Shown here: positions 42,331 through 52,705 of the stretch, one piece after another
Numbering within the stretch: the first letter of the stretch is position 1
How the letters are laid out: each line of letters starts with the position of its first letter
Source: Phytophthora colocasiae
Lineage: Eukaryota > Oomycota > Peronosporomycetes > Peronosporales > Peronosporaceae
Assembly (NCBI GenBank): GCA_018806915.1
Contig: JAGKQI010000095.1
Location: 496,001-560,000 of the forward strand
Reading direction: 5' to 3'
DNA: 64,000 bases
The notes under the pieces: generated by a model
What the model was told of the DNA's origin: nothing
Databases searched by the model: none
What the model saw: only the letters and a program-made list of their open reading frames with translations
Program-made: the position numbers and the translations under genes

Positions 42331-42467
42331 GCGCCCTACTGGGAAACACTAAGTCCCCATGCGGGTGGTGCGGGAGGCACACGCAGTGGAGGCTTAGCCC
42401 CAGAGAGTCTTGGGACTCTCAAAGCGGAGAAGGGCAGCGGTGGGCTGCTGGTGGTACACGCGAGTGT

Positions 42468-42600
42468 ACGGGGTTTAACAACCCCTTTAGAGTCTTGATA
42501 GACTCTGGGGCGAGCAAGAACTTTGCTCGCCGACAAACTGTCGCAAGGAATCGCGGCAGTTTGAGGACGCTCTACGTGAGAGCGAGGGAAGTGGGCTAGT
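42468..42600 (+). pseudogene. retropepsin start of pol, out of frame with the rest
   Basis: The aspartic protease active site LIDSGASKNFA is encoded here (Asp codon at 42501-42503) in a frame that stops at TAG about 42597. The following frame with GLVAVRLADGT..VEVPKVQVDL continues the protease fold one base out of phase. Confidence 0.7.
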
Positions 42601-42625
42601 CGCCGTACGACTAGCCGATGGTACG

Positions 42626-45600
42626 GTGGTGGAAGTACCAAAGGTCCAGGTGGACCTGGCTGTGAAGTTTGAGGACTTCGACAGCGTGGAGTCGTTCATT
42701 GTCCTCGAGATGGACAAGTACGACTTGATCCTAGGGATGCCGTGGCTTGAGAAGCACGAGCCCTGGATCGATTGGCGCGGCAAAGCCATTGGGGCTAGCC
42801 GGCCTGCAGTCTCTGACAGAGCTTTGGTGAGTCATGTTCCCACCTCTGTCAGGACTAAGGGCGTTCGCTGGAACCGCCAGGACGCGGCAGCGTCCGAGGA
42901 GTATTTGGGGGCTGGTGTAGTCGGTGCTACATCGCCCCACACGAGAAGTGATCGTGGGCCATCGATGGCCGGGGCAACGGGCGGAGGCCCTTGCCCTACG
43001 TGTGGGTCTGCAACGATAGCAGGGCCCCACGCACGAAGTCGCAGCGACGTACAGGCTGCGACTGTGGTAGTGCCCGAGAGCACTAACCAGGTGGGTAACT
43101 TAGGTCCACAAGCGGATGAAAGAGTTCCGCAGGAAGCCAAGATGGCTCGCGATGCCGAAGTAGTGGCATCGCCAGGCGTACGAGAAGTAGTTCGACGCCA
43201 GGTCGCTCAGACCATAACTGATGCGGGTAACAGAGTTCCGCATGGAGCCACGAGGGCTCGTGATGCCGAAATAGTGGCATCACCAGGCGTGAGAGAAGTA
43301 GTTCCACGCAAGGTCGCTCAGACCATAACTGATCAGGAAGACACCAAGGGTGCTTCCGATGCGGGTAACGCAGTTCCGCACGGAGCCATGAGGGCTCGTG
43401 ATGCCATCGTAGTGGCATCACCGGGCGTGGGTAAGTTAACCTCACGCCATGGTCGTAAGCCGGGGTTGGTGGAATACCACCCCGAAGAAGTCCACGAGGA
43501 CTTAGGACAGGAGCTCAGGGCTCCTAGGTCACGGCCGGTCGAAGAGTGTTATCACGTCTTCGACGGCGTGACCGGGCATCGCGTGAAGGCGGGGGCCATC
43601 GAGTTGGCACCCCTGCCAGAGGTATCAGAGCTATTGAACCTCGAGGAAGTCGCGATGGAGGACTTCCTGGCCGAGTTGAAGGCCGGGGAGATATCGGAGA
43701 TGGTTCTCCTTAGGCCGGAGCCCACTCCAGAGGAGTTGAACTCCTCCTCAATGATGGACGAAGACGTCCTGGAGGAGTTCCGGAAGCAGCGTGCGTCGCG
43801 CACGGGCTCCGAGATTCTGAAGAATCCGAAGGATCCGTTGTATCCTTTAGTGAAGGAGTTTGAGGACGTGGTGTCCAAGGACCCACCCTCAAAGCTCCCA
43901 CCAGACCGAGGGATCAGGCACGAGATTGATCTCGTGCCAGGCACAAAGTATTGTGTCACGCGTCAATGGCCCCTGCCCCGAGAGCAGAGCGACGTCATTG
44001 ACGCGTTCTTCGCCGCTAAGGCGAAAGCGGGAATGGTGCGGGAATCGAAGTCCCCGCACTCGACGCCAACCTTCTGCGTTCGCAAGCCGAACGGGAAGTG
44101 GCGTCTGGTTCATGCTTACAATAAGCTGAACAGCGCGACTGTGCCAGCACAGACGCCGATCCCTCGCAAGGATGTGTTGTTGAACAACATGGCCGGCTGC
44201 ACGCTGTATAGCGCGCTGGATCTGGTGGATGGATACTACCAGATCCTGATGCGGGAGTGTGATATCCCGCTCACGGCCGTGAGCACGCCGAGCGGTATGC
44301 TCTGGGAGTGGCTGGTAATGCCACAAGGTCTATCCAACGCGCCAGCGACCTTCAATCGCTTGGTCACACAGTTGTTTAGACCTTTGCGTGCGTTCACGCA
44401 GACGTACTTTGACGATATATTCGTCCATAGCCGTGCCGAGGGAGGCAAGACGGCTATAGAGGTGCATCGGGAGCACCTCCGTCGAGTGTTTGAGGTCATG
44501 AGAGCTAACAAGCTCTATGCCAACATCGACAAGTGCGTCTTTGCAGCTGAGGAGATCAAGGTCCTCGGCTGCTTCGTCAGCAGCGTCGGGGTCCGGGCGG
44601 ATCCCGATAAGGTCAAAGCCATTGCGGCATGGCCTGTTCCTCGGTCACAGAAGGACCTGAGGAAGTGGTTGGGCTTAGCCAACTACTTGCACAAGTACAG
44701 TGCTGGCTATGCGGGACTCGCAAAGCCTTTGTCGGACCTTTTGAAGAAGGACGCCGAGTGGTGCTGGGAGCGCCAGCACCAGGATGCTTTTGACAGCATC
44801 AAGGCGAGCTTGCAATGCGCGCCCGTCCTGGCGTTGCCGGACGATGCCAAGTCGTTTAGCGTTGTCTGTGACGCTTCCGACTATGCAATTGGCTGTGCGC
44901 TATTGCAACAGGACGATGAGGGACGAGATCGGGTGATCTCGTTCCAGTCCAGGCAGCTGAAGGCTGCCGAACGGAATTACCCCGTTCACGACAAGGAACT
45001 CTTGTCGATGAAGTACGCCCTTGTCAAGTTCAGGGTGCATCTTCTGGGCTCAAGGCCCTTTGTGGTCTATACAGACCACGCGTCTTTGCGGACAGCCATC
45101 CATACGCCGCATTTATCGCAGCGGATGGCGCGTTGGCTGTCATTCTTCGCAGAGTACAACTTCCGCGTTGAATACAAGCCTGGCAAGCTCAACACGCTTG
45201 CCGACGCTTTGTCGCGCAGGCCCGACTATGAGTTCGCTCATATTAGTCGGGCCACGACGGATCTTTACGATCGAATACGCTTGGCGTATCGGGACGATGA
45301 CACCCTCGCCCCTATTGTGCGGTATTTGTCCGCTGGCACGGATGCCAAGGTCGAATGGCTTACGCCTCGACAGCGGGCACGGCTCCACCGCTATGCGTGG
45401 GCCGATGGCCTGCTCCACTATCGGGTGGAGCCCGGGGATCCTCCGCGAGTCGTTGTTCCGAACGACGAGGATCTGAAGTATGATATACTTCACGAGGCAC
45501 ACGATGTGCCTTCGAGTGGCCATTTGGGCCGAGAGAAGACCTATCATGGGGTCTCTCTGATGTTTTGGTGGGCCCACATGTACAAGTGGGTGGCCAAGTA

Positions 45601-47389
45601 CATCAAGACATGTGAAACATGTCAGCGCGTAAAGCCTGCGGGGCACGCGTCGGCTCCGCTACAGAGCCTGCCAGTGCCGTTGGACTGCTGGAAGTCGATG
45701 AGTCTCGACTTTGTCTTCGGCCTTCCGGCCGATGACCAGAAGAACACCGGCATTGTGGTGTTTGTGTGCCGGTTGAGCAAGATGGTGCATCTTGCTCCGG
45801 TCTCTGAGACCATTACCGGGGAACAAACTGCGAAGTTGTTCCTTGATAGCGTCTTCCGCTATCACGGGTTGCCTGAGACTGTTGTCTCTGACCGCGACCC
45901 GCGGTTTACCGCTGCGTTTTGGAAAACGCTGTTCCAATTGCTTGGAACACGGTTGACGATGTCAACAGCGGACCATCCGCAGACCGATGGTCAGACTGAG
46001 CGCGTCAACCGAGTGGTTGAGGACGTGCTGCGCAGTGTTTGCGCTGAGGCGCCGCGCTCTTGGTCAGCGCAGCTGCCTATGGTTGAGTTTGCACTCAACA
46101 ACGCGGTACACGCGTCAACGGGGTCCACGCCGTTCTACTTGAACGGGCTTCGGAACCCCCTGGTGCCGCTCACACTGGGTGGGGGCACCGCGGCTTCGAG
46201 AGTAAGTGGGGGAGAGGCTCGGAAAGAGCTTTCCTCCCAGGTTTCCGGTGTGGAACCAGCCGCACTGCGGAAGAAGTTGTCGACATTTGTCGGCAACAGG
46301 CTGAATGTGATCAGCCGGGTGCGAGATGCAATGGCACTCGCACAGGACAAGCAAAAGGAGTACTCAGACCAACATGGGAGAGGAAACTTAAGTGTATTTA
46401 ATGTGGGGGACTTAGTGCTACTCGACACTAGGAACCTACCTCTTAACACTGTTAGCTCCACGGTGAGCAACAAGTTGAAGCATCGCTTCATTGGACCCTT
46501 CAAGGTCCTGAGTAGGCACGGCGCTGCCTACACGATCGACTTGCCTAAGTCGATGACGACCCACCCGACGTTTTATGTGGGTCGTCTGAAGCGGTACCAT
46601 GACCCTCAGGGTCATGCGGCCCCTCAAGAGGTTGAAGGCGGCCGCGAGGAGGAGAGTGAACCTCCTCGACGCGAGGTTGAGCGTCAGGCGCAGAGCGCCC
46701 CAGGTAATAGGGAGTTTGGTGACTCCCAGGGGCGAAGCCGTACCCCGGTGGAAGGTACGAGCGGTGTGGATACACCGAGGGGCCAAGCGAGTAGGCCCCT
46801 AGGCGCGAGTCGCGCGACGACGGGGAGTACGCGTACGGTTGCGACTCCCGGCGAGACATCGCCGCCTGAAGGTCGTAGACCTCTTGACGAAGAGAGTCAA
46901 GTGCCCGCGAAGAGGCACTACGGTCTACACGACCATGAAGACCCTGCATCGCGAGACGCAGGTCTTCCAGTTGGCGCACGACACCAGGTTGGCCGGCGGC
47001 GGTGGCAGCCTGGCCGCCAACCCCAAGACCAAGAGCAACCTCAAGCGCAAGGACACGCGCTCGGAGGAGACGGATCTCCTCCTGTTGCTGAGCAACAAGT
47101 TGGTCAAGAGGCCCAGTCGAAGGCCTCTGAGTCCCCAACGTCGGGGACGGCTCGAAAGAGCAGTCGGGCGAGGCCTCCTCCGGCCTTGCTTGACCGGAAC
47201 GGAGAACGCCACTACCATGTGGAGCGGGTTCTCCAGGAGCGGCGTCGCGGTGGGAAGCGCCAGCTCCGAGTGAAGTGGCGCGGGTACCCTGCGTCGCAGA
47301 GTACCTGGGAGCCGATTGAGCGGCTCCAGGTTGACTGCCCGAAGGCTGTCGCGTGCTGGGAAGAGGCACGGCGGCAGCCTCGTAAGTAG
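42626..47389 (+). CDS. Gypsy pol: protease end, reverse transcriptase, RNase H, integrase, chromodomain
   Basis: One open frame of 1587 codons (first codon GTG; entered from gag-pro, not a separate start). The protease C-terminal part is followed by FIVLEMDKYDLILGMPWL. A low-complexity insert of about 250 residues has three related repeats (VASPGVREVV type). RT comes next, with FDDIFVHS (catalytic Asp pair) and VMPQGLSNAPATF, then RNase H (VVCDASDYAIGCAL; TDHASLR). Integrase shows an H-H-C-C zinc region (HLGREKTYHG ... CETCQ) and the DDE triad (SLDFVFGL, VVSDRDPRF, QTDGQTERVNR). The frame ends in a chromodomain (YHVERVLQERR...LRVKWRGYPASQSTWEPIERL). Chromodomains steer integration to modified chromatin. 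No stop interrupts it. Confidence 0.92.
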   Translation: MVEVPKVQVDLAVKFEDFDSVESFIVLEMDKYDLILGMPWLEKHEPWIDWRGKAIGASRPAVSDRALVSHVPTSVRTKGVRWNRQDAAASEEYLGAGVVGATSPHTRSDRGPSMAGATGGGPCPTCGSATIAGPHARSRSDVQAATVVVPESTNQVGNLGPQADERVPQEAKMARDAEVVASPGVREVVRRQVAQTITDAGNRVPHGATRARDAEIVASPGVREVVPRKVAQTITDQEDTKGASDAGNAVPHGAMRARDAIVVASPGVGKLTSRHGRKPGLVEYHPEEVHEDLGQELRAPRSRPVEECYHVFDGVTGHRVKAGAIELAPLPEVSELLNLEEVAMEDFLAELKAGEISEMVLLRPEPTPEELNSSSMMDEDVLEEFRKQRASRTGSEILKNPKDPLYPLVKEFEDVVSKDPPSKLPPDRGIRHEIDLVPGTKYCVTRQWPLPREQSDVIDAFFAAKAKAGMVRESKSPHSTPTFCVRKPNGKWRLVHAYNKLNSATVPAQTPIPRKDVLLNNMAGCTLYSALDLVDGYYQILMRECDIPLTAVSTPSGMLWEWLVMPQGLSNAPATFNRLVTQLFRPLRAFTQTYFDDIFVHSRAEGGKTAIEVHREHLRRVFEVMRANKLYANIDKCVFAAEEIKVLGCFVSSVGVRADPDKVKAIAAWPVPRSQKDLRKWLGLANYLHKYSAGYAGLAKPLSDLLKKDAEWCWERQHQDAFDSIKASLQCAPVLALPDDAKSFSVVCDASDYAIGCALLQQDDEGRDRVISFQSRQLKAAERNYPVHDKELLSMKYALVKFRVHLLGSRPFVVYTDHASLRTAIHTPHLSQRMARWLSFFAEYNFRVEYKPGKLNTLADALSRRPDYEFAHISRATTDLYDRIRLAYRDDDTLAPIVRYLSAGTDAKVEWLTPRQRARLHRYAWADGLLHYRVEPGDPPRVVVPNDEDLKYDILHEAHDVPSSGHLGREKTYHGVSLMFWWAHMYKWVAKYIKTCETCQRVKPAGHASAPLQSLPVPLDCWKSMSLDFVFGLPADDQKNTGIVVFVCRLSKMVHLAPVSETITGEQTAKLFLDSVFRYHGLPETVVSDRDPRFTAAFWKTLFQLLGTRLTMSTADHPQTDGQTERVNRVVEDVLRSVCAEAPRSWSAQLPMVEFALNNAVHASTGSTPFYLNGLRNPLVPLTLGGGTAASRVSGGEARKELSSQVSGVEPAALRKKLSTFVGNRLNVISRVRDAMALAQDKQKEYSDQHGRGNLSVFNVGDLVLLDTRNLPLNTVSSTVSNKLKHRFIGPFKVLSRHGAAYTIDLPKSMTTHPTFYVGRLKRYHDPQGHAAPQEVEGGREEESEPPRREVERQAQSAPGNREFGDSQGRSRTPVEGTSGVDTPRGQASRPLGASRATTGSTRTVATPGETSPPEGRRPLDEESQVPAKRHYGLHDHEDPASRDAGLPVGARHQVGRRRWQPGRQPQDQEQPQAQGHALGGDGSPPVAEQQVGQEAQSKASESPTSGTARKSSRARPPPALLDRNGERHYHVERVLQERRRGGKRQLRVKWRGYPASQSTWEPIERLQVDCPKAVACWEEARRQPRK

Positions 47390-48848
47390 TCCGCGGCTTC
47401 TCAGCCGCTGAACGGGGTTGGAACACAGGAGTATGTGTTCCATACCCGCGCTCATTGTGAGCGCTGGACTGAGACTCAGTTCTCAGTCGCTCCATCTGAT
47501 GATGGAGCTGCCGTTTGCCTACGAAGTGGGCAAACTGGACACGAAGGTCCCGGAGGCGGAGGATGTCCTCCAGGTGATCTTCGTCACGGAGTTTGTTGTA
47601 CTCCTGGGTTGACTTGACTGTCAACCGGACCCATTGCCAAAAGAGGTCCTCAGCGTCGACCCAAGACGCAGTGTTCTCTGGGAGAACCCATGGGTAACCC
47701 CATGTGGGCTTGAGACCACCCTTAGTCTCAGGCTTCTTGCGAAGCGAGGTGAATTCCTTGAGAGGAATTCGGTGCTGTGCTAGAAGCACGCACCTGGCAA
47801 CAGAAAGGTTGCCTTGAAAGAGAGGTTCTTTCTGAACCAAGGCCCGCTCATAGGCGCCTTTGGAGGTATGGCCCCCTATGAGAGGACGCGGGTCCTGGAG
47901 CAAAGCCTCGGGAGATACGCAGCAGCTCCCGAGCCTTGATCGGGCGGGTAGTAGCCCCGCTGGTGGGCAGAGTCCTCATCGTGTTGATGAGACCCACCTG
48001 CGACCGTTGGTGCGGTGCGCATTGGCTGTTGAGCAGCCTGAAAGAGCTCTTGCTGCTCATCGAGATCGTTAGTGATCTCTTGGGGCTCGCGGATGAGCCC
48101 CTCCTCCTCATCGGCGTCGTCATCGTCGACGTCGTCGGGGCCGAAGATCTCTTCGAGCTCCCTTCTCCTTGTCATGTCTTGACGAGGAGACTGTGAAGCA
48201 TGACGCTTCTTGGAGTTGGTGCTGGGCACCTTCTCCTCTGCCAGAATGGCCCGGGCGCGTTCGCGCCCTTCAGCAAGTGTCAGATGTCTGACAGGTGGTG
48301 GCGTAGTGTCGCCACCACCGCCGCTGGTGTTGTCGGGAGACTTGGACGCGGTGTCCTTGTCTCCATGGTGCTCCTCCGTGGTCGGAGCACCCGCCGCAGG
48401 CTTGCCCTCGGCGTCGCCGTTGTCGCTCTCGTCGCCCGAGTAGATGACAAGAGTCGCTTCCTGTTCGGAAGGACTCCAGGAACCGGGACTATGGTCCCTA
48501 TACTCGAACCGAGGATTCGGTCGAGTATCAGGCGGTAGGGACGGAGACCTACTGCGCCTTTGGCTAGGGCTAGCCGTCGCAGCAGTGCTGCTGGGCGAGC
48601 TAAGAGCCCTGGAGGCCACATCGGTGGCCTCATGAAGTGCCGAAGCCTTGCCGCGAGGCTTGGCTGGCTGGAAGTTGGCTTTGCAGCCTTCTTCCGTGAA
48701 GACGCTTGCGCGTCTGGGTTTGCACCCTTTGCAGACATGTTGCTGGGCTTCCAAGGAAGCCTGGTACGCGTTGGCAGTGCGCCCTGTGCTCTGTGAGAGC
48801 AGAAGCCGCAGCGATAAGAGCTGGCGGCAGGTCGATCGATTTCGACAT
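46545..48848 (-). pseudogene. antisense reading frame of the Gypsy element (unknown protein, two frame breaks)
   Basis: On the strand opposite to gag-pol, an ATG at 48848 opens MSKSIDLPPALIAAASALT. It continues one base out of phase at 48754-47876 (292 codons: a Cys pair in HVCKGCK, then Ser/Pro-, acidic and basic parts), and again out of phase at 47903-46545 (452 codons: LVQKEPLFQGNLSVARC, FWQWVRLTVKSTQEYNKLRDEDHLEDILRL, then a Pro/Ser/Arg-rich end with a coiled coil). The last 845 bp overlap the end of pol. The protein-like composition upstream of the overlap, where no sense gene lies, suggests a real accessory gene. Antisense frames in this position are known in some plant Gypsy elements. 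Family not recognised. Confidence 0.5.
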
Positions 48849-48920
48849 TGAAGAGAGAAATGTGAAAGGGATTTTCTCTCTTCTCTGATTGGACGAGAGT
48901 CGAATCTAAGTGGGGGAGGA

Positions 48921-49236
48921 TGTAACGGGGTTACATTGAAGAGTGACTTTAGTCACTCTTCCGAAGTGGATACATTTGGTGTGTCACACATCATGGTGAC
49001 ACGTGGCAGGTGGCTCCGCAGCCACCTATCACCTTCTATATAGGTTACACTATAGATATCTTTTAGTTTGTATTGCAGGCCAAGCTAACAAGTATCTATA
49101 ATATATTCAGTCTTAAATCTACCTAATCTTTAGTTAGTCTCCCCAAGTCTTTGGGGACCGAGTGAACTGCCGCTCACTAGGAGTTTGTATACTCCAAGCC
49201 TTCCTCTGTGTGAAGTGCTGTGTGACCCCCGTCACA
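48921..49236 (+). repeat. 3' LTR
   Basis: 316 bp, preceded by the purine-rich tract at about 48909-48920 and followed by the AAATA duplication. Confidence 0.95.
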
Positions 49237-49241
49237 AAATA

Positions 49242-49801
49242 TGTGAAGAAGGAAAAGAGTCCGAGTACCAGTGACCGGATTTCGAGTACACCAACCGACT
49301 TTGAGAGGCTTTGCAAAACGAATTGAGGTCAGTTCGTACCGGTACTTTTGCGGTTTTTCTAGCGCACAACGACTCGAGGACAAGCGCGGTTGTGCGAAGC
49401 ACGCGGGCTTAAACCCCAGTTGCACGGATAATAAATGAGTTAAATTAATGAATGCTTCGCTACGACTGACTACCGGTAGTTCTTGTCGAAATGTGTGACG
49501 TCGAGACCCGCACTGCCGTGCTTAGTGCAAAATGCACTCGCCATTCTGCCAGGTTTCCCTTGTACTTTTTTCCCGCCAATTTTTTGTACTTGGAATTCTG
49601 CCATTGTACTTGGAATTCTACCGATGTGAACTCGGGTTTCGGTTGGTGTTGGCCGTTTTGTCGGTTACCGGTATGCGTACTCGATTTCCGGCCTCCAGTC
49701 CCCTACCATGTGTAGAATTTCTTCCCCTCGAAGACGTAGAACTCGTGAGTAAAGTAGAGCACAAATCGCTTCAGTAAATGAAGAGACTCGAAGTTTAAAC
49801 A
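49242..49801. other. intergenic between Gypsy element and Helitron array
   Basis: 560 bp without a recognised gene or repeat; contains short direct repeats of CTTGGAATTCT(G/A)CC at about 49588-49625. Confidence 0.5.
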
Positions 49802-50297
49802 TCTCTACCCTCTAGGCTAGTGCCGTGTCTGTGTGTCTGTGTGTCTGTGTGTCTGTTCAACGTCTTAGCGCATAAACCTGCGTAGCTACCTGTCTCTCCA
49901 TTTCGTACATGTACGTATTCTATACTGTTTTCTCCCATGGTGTAGCCTATCCCTATGTTCTAGACTGCTCTCAGGAATGCCGAAATTACAAATATAGCCC
50001 ACTAATGATAACCCTCTCAATGGCCTCTGATTGGTCCGGCCACAAACTTTTCATTGGACAAAATGAAGCTAAGTACGATAAAAATGCTTTGATAAGTACG
50101 AGGTCGCAGCTTTTACAGACCGGTGATTGGCTAAAATGCATCCTACCGAGCGAAGCGAAGGTAGCACCTCGGCCAACTGGCGCGCGCCGAAGGTGTGGCG
50201 CCGATGGTGAGTAGTGGGGCGAACTGGAACAGTGAGCCCCACGGGTTTCAACCAAACACATACAAACCGCCCGCAAAAGCGGGCGGCACTCGGCTAG
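49802..50297 (+). mobile_element. Helitron unit 1, non-autonomous (496 bp)
   Basis: Begins TCTCTACCCTCTAGGC after host A (49801) and ends with the hairpin CCGCCCGC-AAAA-GCGGGCGG, seven bases, then CTAG (50294-50297). TC start and hairpin-CTRR end are the Helitron hallmarks. No coding content. A GTGTCT microsatellite lies near the 5' end, and a subterminal hairpin CTACC..GGTAG at 50143-50164. Closely similar to unit 5. Confidence 0.85.
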
Positions 50298-52705
50298 TCT
50301 CAACACAGTAGGCTAGTGCGGTGTCTGTGTGTCTGTGTGTCCGTTGTGTGTCCGTTCAACGTCTTAGCGCATAAACCTGCGTAGCTACCTGTCTCTCCAT
50401 TTTGTACATGTAGGTATTCTATACTGTATTTTCCCATGGTGTAGCCTATCCCTATCTTCTAGATTGCTCTCAGGAATGCCAAAATTACAAATATAGCCCA
50501 CTAATGATAACCCTCTCTATGGCCTCTGATTGGTCGATTTAAATTCTAGAATTCTTTCATTCTAAAACGCAAACGGCGTCAGCAGCGACAGAGGACATTA
50601 CGCGAACGGCGCGGCGGCTAGCGAGGACAGGAGTGATCGAGCGGCGCTGCCAGCCTAGGAATACTCGGTAAGTACCCATATAAACATAATACAGCTATTA
50701 AATCTTTACGGTGTCGGGTGTTCCGCCTTGTGGGAGAACTGGTACCACATTGGGGCAACTGGGAGCTGGTGTGTACAAATGGAAGGCCAAGCGAAGGACG
50801 ACGTGGTGATGTTTAACACGCTCAAGAGTCTGAACGAGTTGCTTCAAGTGAGTGGGAAAGAGGTGCATGAGTTTGACCTTCCACAACTTGCCGATTTCCC
50901 TGATCTGCTTCTTCGAGACGCACTCCAGACCAACAACAGTTTGATTGACCGCGAGACCATGGCGTATGACTATCACATGCTTCAAGAAATTGTGGAGCAT
51001 GAGGATGGACTTAATGAAGGTCAACAAGCTATCTACGCGAAAGTCATGGCGGCTGTCGATGGATCTTCAGAAGGCAACAAGTTATTTTTTTCTGGATGGA
51101 CCTGGTGGTACTGGAAAATCAACCTTGCTCAAGCACATCCTGGCAAAAGTTCGTTTGTCTGGGAAAATTGCCATTGCGGTAGCTTCGAGTGGAATTGCCG
51201 CACTTCTACTAATGGGTGGTCGCACTGCACATTCTACCTTTCGAATCCCGCTAAAGCTGAATGCGGAGTCTACGTGTGCGATCAATAAGAACTCCGCCCT
51301 GAAGGAACTTATCAAGATGGCCAGTTTAATTATCTGGGACGAAACTCCGATGGCCCATCGTCACGCTTTTGAGGCTGTGGACCGTTCGCTACGGGATATC
51401 TTTGGACATCGATGAACCATTTGGCGGGAAAGTGGTCGTCCTTTCAGGAGATTTCAGACAAATTCTACCGGTGGTACTGCGGGGAACGCCTGCGGATACC
51501 ATCGACGCGTGTCTAAAGTCTTCGGAGTTGTGGAGCAAATTCGAACAAGTTCATCTTACGGAGAACATGCGTGTGAGGTCGGCTGCGAATGAAACGACAG
51601 CGGAAGAACTGGCAGCATTCTCTGAGTTTCTCCTTCAAGTGGGCGAAGGAAGGCACCAAGTGAATGCTGGACTTGGACCAGATTTCATCAAGATCCCGAA
51701 CGACATGTTGATTGAGAGCGAACCGGAGGAAGAGCCGGAAGAAGAAGATGAAGAGGTTCGGCCTGGCACCACTCCCAGAGGCATGCGACGCATCATTGAC
51801 GAGATGTATGCAGACATTAATAACCCTGAGATCGCCACGGATGAGTACTTTGCCAACCGAACGATATTGACGACTACGAACATGATCGTGCAGCGTATCA
51901 ACGAAGCTGTTTCTCAGAAGCTGGAAGGTGACGCCCAGGAGTATTTGTCCAACGATTCAGTGGATAATGACGGTGACGCTGATTACTTTGAGCCTGAACT
52001 CCTGCATTCAGTGAATATGAACGGAATCCCGCCGCACAAACTAACTCTGAAGAAGGGTGCGCCGATCATGATGATGCGCAACCTGAATCCCAATCTTGGA
52101 CTGTGCAACGGAACGCGCCTCCGTGTTGTGGAGCTGAAACCCCACGTGATCCATGCGATCATCATGACAGGGGAACGCCACGGCCAGCATGTGTTCATTC
52201 CGCGGATTGTGTTCCTCAGTGACGGGGACACGCGTGAGTTCCCCTTCCGTCTACGTCGTAAGCAGTTCCCAGTGCAACCAGCGTTTGCGATGACAATCAA
52301 CAAGGCCCAAGGACAAACGGTACAAAATATCGGACTATACTTGGCGACTCCTTGCTTCTCACACGGACAGCTGTACGTGGCGTTATCGAGAGTGACAGCG
52401 CGGTCGAGACTCAAGGTGATGATCGAGTATCCTGACCAGGTGGACGCCGATGGAGTGTACACACAGAATATTGTTTACCGACAGATATTCGAGATGTAAG
52501 CAAGAGGAAGAAGGAGATCACTGCATTTTTCATAACAACAAATACATGTTCACTGTGCATATGAAACACTGTGTATGTTTTTGTCCCCTCCGAGCGAAGC
52601 GAGGGCAGGGGCTACAGAGTAGTAGGGCGAGCTGGAACAGCGAGCACTACGGGTTTCGACCAAACACATACAAACCGCCCGCAAAAGCGGGCGGCACTCG
52701 GCTAG
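50298..52705 (+). mobile_element. Helitron unit 2, helicase-only (2408 bp)
   Basis: Starts TCTCAACACAGTAGGC directly after the CTAG of unit 1 and ends with the same terminal hairpin and CTAG (52702-52705). Compared with unit 4 it lacks about 4.2 kb. The 5' leader ending GTGTACAAA is joined directly to ATGGAAGGCCAAG at the start of the helicase part, so the Rep nuclease is absent. Confidence 0.88.
50779..52499 (+). pseudogene. Helitron helicase domain (unit 2), frameshifted
   Basis: ATG at 50779 is created or exposed by the deletion junction. PIF1-like helicase pieces: Walker A region shifted by a run of seven T at about 51084-51092 (frame lost before GPGGTGKS), Walker B LIIWDETPMAHR, then a further shift at about 51401 (gatatctttgg). 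The C-terminal part is intact here (QPAFAMTINKAQGQTVQNIG ... QLYVALSRVTARSRLKV) to TAA at 52497-52499. PIF1-like helicases unwind DNA during rolling-circle Helitron transposition. Confidence 0.85.

Larger units (their letters stand above)
40930..49236 (+). mobile_element. Ty3/Gypsy LTR retrotransposon with chromodomain
   Basis: 8307 bp, flanked by AAATA at 40925-40929 and 49237-49241 (5 bp target duplication). It has 316 bp LTRs starting TGTAACGG and ending GTCACA, a likely primer-binding site from 41248 (TGGTAGCAC) and a purine tract (AGTGGGGGAGGA) just before the right LTR. Order inside: gag, protease, RT, RNase H, integrase, chromodomain, which is the Ty3/Gypsy order. A long antisense frame lies between the pol end and the right LTR. 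The LTRs differ at one position by eye, so insertion is recent. Confidence 0.95.

Noticed and set aside
48630..48796. Plus-strand short frames between pol and the right LTR, considered as an envelope gene
   Set aside because: All are short and out of phase; the only long protein-like reading there is on the opposite strand.
49826..49860. GTGTCT repeats in each Helitron, considered as telomere-like or CRISPR-like repeats
   Set aside because: Short microsatellite of variable length at the same place in every unit; no spacers and no telomere unit.
50298..52705. Unit 2 helicase considered as a host PIF1 gene
   Set aside because: It lies between Helitron termini and is nearly identical to the helicase part of the full Helitron at 55112-61738.
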